DNA of 64,000 nt from Kordia sp. (lineage in GTDB: Bacteria > Bacteroidota > Bacteroidia > Flavobacteriales > Flavobacteriaceae). The DNA lies in NCBI RefSeq assembly GCF_022447245.1, contig NZ_JAKVBC010000032.1, forward strand, positions 1 to 64,000. Reading direction: 5' to 3'. Under the pieces are notes generated by a model that had not been told where the DNA came from, ran no database searches, and saw only the letters and a list, made by a program, of their open reading frames with translations. The position numbers and the translations under genes are program-made. Positions 57,358-64,000 of this stretch are shown in pieces (position 1 is the first letter of the stretch; each line of letters begins with the position of its first letter).

Positions 57358-58806
57358 ATGAGTTTTAATGAAATTTATGAAAAGGAACTCACTTTTCAAG
57401 CAGATAGAAGACGTGCTACTGTTGAATTCATCAAGAATGTAAGCGATTTATGGTATGATAAATCAATTGAACTTGTACTTTTTAGAAATCAACTAATTGA
57501 CAGAAATGTTAGTGAAATTTTAAATCTTCACGAATATGCTGGTCAATTTGTACAAAAACCTATCTCAATTTTTGATACTGTAGAAATTGCACAAGCGATT
57601 GCTAAGATTGATCTTCCGCCATCCAAAATTGATATAGGAAAATTAACGTATGAGTATCACTTAGAAGACAATCAGTATGCAGACGCTACTTCGTTTGTAG
57701 TTGACAAATTAAAAGACGCTAAGAAATCTTCTGAAATTACACCAAAAGATGTTGTATTATATGGTTTTGGTCGTATTGGACGTTTATTAGCTAGAGAATT
57801 AATGGTACGAACTGGACGTGGAAATCAATTGCGTTTACGTGCTATTGTGACACGTGGTAAAGTTGACGCTACAGTTCTTGAAAAAAGAGCTTCGTTGTTA
57901 CGTAACGATTCTGTTCACGGGGAATTTCCTGGTACGGTTGGTATTGATGTTGAAAATTCAGCGTTAATTATTAACGGAACTACAGTTCATATTATTTCTG
58001 CAAACGGACCAGAAGAGATAGACTATACAAGCTACGGAATTAATGACGCACTAATTATCGATAACACAGGTGCTTTTAGAGATAAAGAAGCTTTGGAAAG
58101 ACACTTAGTACCAAATGGTGCTGATAAAGTATTGTTAACAGCTCCTGGAAAAGGAGTTCCTAATATTGTATATGGTGTAAACCACAAAGAACATAATCCT
58201 GATGAAGTGAATGTTTGGTCTGCTGCTTCTTGTACAACAAATGCAATTACACCAGTTTTAAAAGTGATTGAAGATTCTTTCGGATTACGTCACGGACACT
58301 TAGAGACAATTCACGCATATACCAATGACCAAAACTTGGTAGATAACATGCACAAGAAATACCGTCGTGGTAGAGCTGCTGCGTTAAATATGGTGATTAC
58401 AGAAACTGGAGCAGGAAAAGCAGTTTCTAAAGCATTGCCATCATTGGAAGGAAAATTAACTTCAAATGCTATTCGTGTTCCTGTGCCAAACGGTTCACTT
58501 GCAATTTTAAATTTAGAAATTGACAATGCTACTTCTTTAGAAGGTGTTAATACAATTTTAAAGAAATATGCTTTAGAAGGTGATTTAGTTGAGCAAATTA
58601 AATACGAATTGAACGATGAATTAGTTTCTTCTGATATCGTAGGCTCTTCTGCTCCATCAATATTTGATAGCAAAGCAACCATTGTTCGCGAAGGTGGAAA
58701 AAATATCATTTTATATGTATGGTATGATAATGAGTATGGATACTCTCATCAAGTAATGCGATTAGCGAAATACATTTCTAAAGTAAGACGTTTTACCTAT
58801 TACTAG
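57358..58806 (+). CDS. gap: Glyceraldehyde-3-phosphate dehydrogenase, long form
   Basis: 482 residues, with an extra N-terminal region of about 125 residues before the NAD-binding fold (VLYGFGRIGRLLARELM). The catalytic Cys is Cys292 in SAASCTTNAITP; the partner His lies in ETIHAYTNDQNLVD. This long form is usual in Bacteroidota beside or instead of the short form. Glycolysis/gluconeogenesis in the cytoplasm. It has its own promoter and terminator. Confidence 0.95.
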   Translation: MSFNEIYEKELTFQADRRRATVEFIKNVSDLWYDKSIELVLFRNQLIDRNVSEILNLHEYAGQFVQKPISIFDTVEIAQAIAKIDLPPSKIDIGKLTYEYHLEDNQYADATSFVVDKLKDAKKSSEITPKDVVLYGFGRIGRLLARELMVRTGRGNQLRLRAIVTRGKVDATVLEKRASLLRNDSVHGEFPGTVGIDVENSALIINGTTVHIISANGPEEIDYTSYGINDALIIDNTGAFRDKEALERHLVPNGADKVLLTAPGKGVPNIVYGVNHKEHNPDEVNVWSAASCTTNAITPVLKVIEDSFGLRHGHLETIHAYTNDQNLVDNMHKKYRRGRAAALNMVITETGAGKAVSKALPSLEGKLTSNAIRVPVPNGSLAILNLEIDNATSLEGVNTILKKYALEGDLVEQIKYELNDELVSSDIVGSSAPSIFDSKATIVREGGKNIILYVWYDNEYGYSHQVMRLAKYISKVRRFTYY

Positions 58807-58825
58807 TAAACAATAATATACATGT

Positions 58826-58855
58826 AAAAAGAGTCTCACTTTAGAGACTCTTTTT
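58826..58855 (+). terminator. Intrinsic terminator after the GAPDH gene
   Basis: AAAAAGAGTCTC and GAGACTCTTTTT form a perfect stem with a 6-nt loop and T-run, 20 bp after the stop. Confidence 0.88.
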
Positions 58856-58931
58856 TTATTCTTAAAATTCATACAATAAATAAAAATATCTTCGTTTATT
58901 TGTCAACTCTTATTAAAAACATGAAAAGACG

Positions 58932-59531
58932 ATGAAAGTGAAACACCTACTCCCTGTACTTGCGCTATGTTTTTCTCTTTTTGTAAACGCACAAAACGTA
59001 GCCAAAAATGCAAATTTGCAATTAAAAGATGGACCAATTAAAGAACAATTTGAGTTCATTTTAAAAAACTCTAATAAATATCAAAACTACAAAGTAGTAA
59101 AACGCGTTTGGATTGAAAAACTTCAACGAAATGTGGCAGATTCTATTAATGCAGTTCAAAAAGACTTATCTACGGAAATAGCAAAAGTAGCGACACAACA
59201 AACTGAAATTGAAAAATTAAAGTCTGATTTGGCTACCGTAAATCAAAAAATTGAAGATTTAAACACCGAAAAAGATAGCATGTCATTGCTAGGTTTGCAA
59301 TTTAGCAAAGGCAATTATCAATCCTTAATGTGGGGAATTATTGGAGTGTTGGCTATATTATGGTTATTTTTTACGTACCGATTTAGAGCTAGCAACGCTA
59401 TTACCAAAGAAGCAAAAGCGAAACTGGCTGAAACTGAACAAGAATTTGAAGAACATCGCAAACGTGCTTTGGAACGTGAGCAACAAGTACGTAGAAAGCT
59501 TCAAGACGAAATCAATAAGAATAAAAACTAA
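58932..59531 (+). CDS. Exported coiled-coil protein upstream of trmD
   Basis: 199 residues. Signal peptide (to VNAQ, about 21). A helical part (KEQFEFILKNSNKYQNYKVVKRVWIEKLQRN), coiled coil at about 75-115, one membrane helix at 134-150 (LMWGIIGVLAILWLFFTY), then a second charged coiled coil to the end. It is often found next to trmD in flavobacteria and sometimes wrongly named as a methyltransferase. Function unknown; the shape suggests an inner-membrane scaffold. Confidence 0.75.
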   Translation: MKVKHLLPVLALCFSLFVNAQNVAKNANLQLKDGPIKEQFEFILKNSNKYQNYKVVKRVWIEKLQRNVADSINAVQKDLSTEIAKVATQQTEIEKLKSDLATVNQKIEDLNTEKDSMSLLGLQFSKGNYQSLMWGIIGVLAILWLFFTYRFRASNAITKEAKAKLAETEQEFEEHRKRALEREQQVRRKLQDEINKNKN

Positions 59532-59537
59532 TACATC

Positions 59538-60215
59538 ATGCGTATTGACATCATTTCTGTAGTTCCTGATTTAATGAAAAGTCCTTTTGAAGCTTCTATC
59601 TTGAAAAGAGCTATTGATAAAGGTATTGTGGAAATTCATTTTCACAACTTACGCGATTATGCTACTGATAATTATAAGTCAATAGACGATTATCAGTTTG
59701 GCGGCGGTGCAGGTATGGTGATGATGGTTGGTCCAATAGATCGTTGTTTGACAGATTTAAAATCGCAACGTGAATACGATGAAGTCATTTATATGACGCC
59801 TGATGGAAAAACCTTGAATCAAGGAATTGCCAATCAGCTTTCGTTAAAAGGAAACATTATTATTTTGTGCGGACATTATAAAGGTGTAGACCAACGTGTA
59901 CGCGATCATTTTATTACGAGAGAAATTTCTATTGGTGATTATGTACTTTCTGGAGGTGAATTAGGAGCTGCGGTTTTATGTGACTCAGTCATACGATTAA
60001 TTCCAGGTGTATTGGGTAATGAAACTTCTGCCCTTACCGATTCGTTTCAAGATAATTTATTAGCTCCTCCTGTATATACAAGACCTGCAAAATATAATGA
60101 TTGGGAAGTGCCTGAAGTATTACTATCTGGTAATTTTCCAAAAATTGAAGCTTGGCGCGAAGAACAGGCTTATGAACGTACAAAGAAGTTACGACCAGAT
60201 TTGTTGGACGACTAG
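59538..60215 (+). CDS. trmD: tRNA (guanine37-N1)-methyltransferase
   Basis: 225 residues. SPOUT fold with the knot motifs [22 protein letters not shown] and [24 protein letters not shown] and [23 protein letters not shown] follow. It makes m1G37, which prevents +1 frameshifting. Its usual partner rplS follows at 60541, but with its own promoter and leader. Confidence 0.96.
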   Translation: MRIDIISVVPDLMKSPFEASILKRAIDKGIVEIHFHNLRDYATDNYKSIDDYQFGGGAGMVMMVGPIDRCLTDLKSQREYDEVIYMTPDGKTLNQGIANQLSLKGNIIILCGHYKGVDQRVRDHFITREISIGDYVLSGGELGAAVLCDSVIRLIPGVLGNETSALTDSFQDNLLAPPVYTRPAKYNDWEVPEVLLSGNFPKIEAWREEQAYERTKKLRPDLLDD

Positions 60216-60283
60216 TCATAGACACGCAATGCTTTTAGATCGCTTGCGCTCTTAGATTTTTAGAGACGCTTCGCTTTAGATTC

Positions 60284-60311
60284 TTGGCTGTTGGCTGTTG
60301 GCTGTTGGCTG
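60284..60311. repeat. (TTGGCTG)4 microsatellite
   Basis: Four perfect copies of a 7-mer in the trmD-rplS gap, after a CGCTTGCGCTCTTAGA / GACGCTTCGCTTTAGA segment. It is outside any ORF. Confidence 0.8.
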
Positions 60312-60437
60312 TTAATGTGTTCTTTTGATTACCAAGACCAAACTTCTTAACTAATTTGTTTTTTATTTCATGAGACTTACACTAAGCAATTCACAATCAA
60401 CAAAGACACTTTTACATTTAAAATTTGAGATTTAGTA

Positions 60438-60467
60438 TTTGAGATTCAAAAAAAATGATTATTTTTG
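60438..60467 (+). promoter_or_regulatory. rplS promoter: TTTG-N18-TAnnTTTG
   Basis: TTTG at 60438-60441 and TATTTTTG at 60460-60467 are 18 bp apart, a full match to the Bacteroidota housekeeping promoter. The start of transcription would be near 60474. Confidence 0.75.
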
Positions 60468-60479
60468 CACTCAATTTTG

Positions 60480-60540
60480 GATTAACCTCTGGCGATAGAC
60501 GTGAATGTTGGTTCAAATCAACCTTTATAAAAAGTTTAAA
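60480..60540 (+). ncRNA. Candidate structured leader of rplS
   Basis: GATTAACC (60480-60487) can pair with GGTT(CA)AATC (60510-60519) across a two-base bulge, enclosing TCTGGCGATAGACGTGAATGTT, between promoter and start codon. I recall that an L19 leader RNA has been proposed in Flavobacteria; whether this matches that model is not checked. It could give feedback control by L19. Confidence 0.4.
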
Positions 60541-60894
60541 ATGGAAGCTTTAATTAAATTTGTACAAGACGAATTTGTAACAAGAAAAGAATTTCCTGAG
60601 TTCGGAGCAGGAGATACAATTACAGTATACTACGAAATTAAAGAAGGTAGTAAGACACGTACTCAGTTCTTTAGAGGAGTTGTAATTCAACGTAGAGGTT
60701 CTGGATCATCAGAAACATTTACAATCAGAAAAATGTCTGGAACTGTTGGAGTTGAGCGTATATTCCCAGTAAATTTACCAGCACTTCAAAAAATCGAAGT
60801 TAACAAAAGAGGTAAAGTTCGTAGAGCACGTATCTTCTACTTTAGAGGTCTTACAGGTAAGAAAGCTAGAATTAAAGAAAGAAGAATTAAGTAA
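60541..60894 (+). CDS. rplS: 50S ribosomal protein L19
   Basis: 117 residues from ATG 60541 (MEALIKFVQDEF). The longer reading from 60505 falls in the leader and is rejected. FGAGDTITVYYEIKEGSKTRTQFFRGVVIQRRG, IRKMSGTVGVERIFPVNLP and RRARIFYFRGLTGKKARIKERR cover the whole family. It sits at the 30S-50S interface. Own promoter and terminator. Confidence 0.97.
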   Translation: MEALIKFVQDEFVTRKEFPEFGAGDTITVYYEIKEGSKTRTQFFRGVVIQRRGSGSSETFTIRKMSGTVGVERIFPVNLPALQKIEVNKRGKVRRARIFYFRGLTGKKARIKERRIK

Positions 60895-60916
60895 TTCCTT
60901 TCAAAAATATATTACT

Positions 60917-60947
60917 AAAAAGTCTTGCAAATTTGCAGGACTTTTTT
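60917..60947 (+). terminator. Intrinsic terminator after rplS
   Basis: AAAAGTCTTGCAA pairs with TTGCAGGACTTTT (one mismatch/wobble) around a short loop and runs into Ts, 22 bp after the rplS stop. Confidence 0.85.
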
Positions 60948-61467
60948 GTTATTAACAATTGTTAACAACTTCGGTTTATATCTTGTTGATTTCTAACTCC
61001 TTATATTTCTTGCTTTTTAAAAAACTTATACTACATTTATAAAAGAATTTACAAAAAGTGGTGTAAACTACTTTCTATAAATCCTAATGAACGTTCTATC
61101 AGTTGTTATTTTAATAGGTTTTCTGGAAATGATTTTTGGGTACAAATGATCATCAAAGAAAATGAAATTCTATTTCCAATATAGCTTGCTATAATGGGCT
61201 TAAGGAATATCACCGAAATTTATTGGTATTGCTAAGATGCGAATAAAGTGTTACATGAGATTGAATTCCGCAAAGAGCAAAAAATCATGTAAAAGGACAA
61301 ATCACTAAAGTAGATCTGTACAAGTAGGTATATTAAAAAACAGCAGAAGTAAGTTTCAAAAAGGTAAAACGCCAATAACGACGAGACTTATTTCATAACT
61401 GAAGTGATGTATTATAAAATGAATTAGCTGAGAAATTAGTAAAAACATTTGTAAAAACACATTTCAA
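60948..61467 (+). other. Gene-free interval with a decayed coding trace
   Basis: There is no intact gene. On the plus strand at about 61205-61430, one frame reads NITEIYWYC, a stop, DANKVLHEIEFRKEQKIM, stops, and later NDETYFITEVMYYKMN. This looks like a protein broken by several stops; the family is not recognised. The remainder is A/T-rich. Confidence 0.35.
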
Positions 61468-61509
61468 AAAAGCCATGTCAAGGTAAGTAATTACAATGAT
61501 ATGGCTTTT
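61468..61509 (+). terminator. Hairpin terminator upstream of icd
   Basis: AAAAGCCAT pairs with ATGGCTTTT across a 24-nt loop, followed by a short T-rich stretch. No intact gene precedes it, so it may be the terminator left from the decayed coding trace. Confidence 0.55.
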
Positions 61510-61579
61510 GTCTTTTATAAATAAACATTAACTTCTCATACTAGGTTAGTTATCATTACCTAAATATCTTATCATTTTG

Positions 61580-61587
61580 TATATTTG
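61580..61587 (+). promoter_or_regulatory. TAnnTTTG (-7) element of icd
   Basis: TATATTTG matches the Bacteroidota -7 consensus 52 bp before the start codon; no clear -33 TTTG is seen. Confidence 0.5.
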
Positions 61588-61597
61588 CCATTCGTAA

Positions 61598-63868
<2,271 letters not shown>

Positions 63869-63890
63869 GTAAATACAAAATATTATATAT

Positions 63891-63917
63891 AAAGCTTCTT
63901 ATTCGTAAGGAGCTTTT
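63891..63917 (+). terminator. Intrinsic terminator after icd
   Basis: AAAGCTTCTTA pairs with TAAGGAGCTTT around TTCG, then a long T-run. It starts 22 bp after the icd stop. Confidence 0.85.
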
Positions 63918-64000
63918 TTTTTCTTAATGATTTATTAATTGAGAATATTAACTATAAAAGCCCCCTCTAAACGAGATGCTCTTTAAGGGTAATCAGTTGC

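Noticed and set aside
60505-60540. N-terminal extension of L19 from an upstream start
   Set aside because: The added residues are unlike the family and overlap the probable leader; ATG 60541 gives the normal 117-residue protein.

Overview
The window is AT-rich DNA from a member of the Bacteroidota, almost certainly a marine Flavobacteriaceae. A Kordia-like organism is my guess from gene content; it is not proven here. Supporting signs are TAnnTTTG promoter elements, a C-terminal type IX secretion (T9SS) sorting domain, the long form of GAPDH, many short-signal lipoproteins, a PNGase F-type deglycosylase, and families such as DUF6261, DUF6913 and DUF2279 that are typical of the phylum. I recognise no rRNA, tRNA, CRISPR array or prophage.

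Layout. 0-2.1 kb: the tail of an IS982-type transposase, a lipoprotein made of four exact 50-residue repeats, and a decayed IS3-family element with both terminal inverted repeats. 2.1-6.4 kb: the minus-strand unit DUF6913-dapA-Kir channel, a probable small RNA with its own terminator, and a 5'-nucleotidase split over two genes. 6.4-11.8 kb: four related multi-pass membrane proteins around a broken DoxX gene, then ligA. 11.9-23 kb: a broken small gene, then a glycan block (FHS sugar transporter, glycosylasparaginase, two GH92 alpha-mannosidases, a GH20 hexosaminidase). 23-30.5 kb: small hypotheticals, an EEP hydrolase, the cobalamin nucleotide-loop genes cobT(frameshifted)-cobS-cobC, and a DUF6261 gene with a nonsense codon. 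30.5-35.6 kb: palindromic tandem repeats, then an operon cutC-PNGase F-like-GH2 beta-mannosidase. 35.7-46.9 kb: four tandem paralogous exported proteins, then housekeeping genes (LOG protein, prmC, ribD, HAD, EamA, YigZ) and a TIGR04222-like/GRDP-like pair. 47-64 kb: dnaA, a phosphatase, a T9SS-exported sugar dehydrogenase, a broken rRNA methyltransferase-like gene, cell-wall genes, dapF, degP, gapdh, trmD, rplS and monomeric icd.

The clearest functional theme is N-glycan breakdown. PNGase F-like and glycosylasparaginase cut the two kinds of Asn-glycan bond. GH92, GH20 and GH2 enzymes remove alpha-mannose, GlcNAc and the core beta-mannose, and an FHS permease can import released sugars. The enzymes lie in two blocks about 8 kb apart, with no SusC/SusD pair in view, and all but one carry lipoprotein signals.

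The least expected signals are: a short terminated minus-strand transcript upstream of the dapA unit; a two-copy 20-bp-period operator that shares 16 identical bases with a second site upstream of the cutC/PNGase operon; four 42-bp GC-rich palindromic repeats with a covarying base pair; and a high density of broken genes (frameshifts or single stops), which is either real decay or consensus error.
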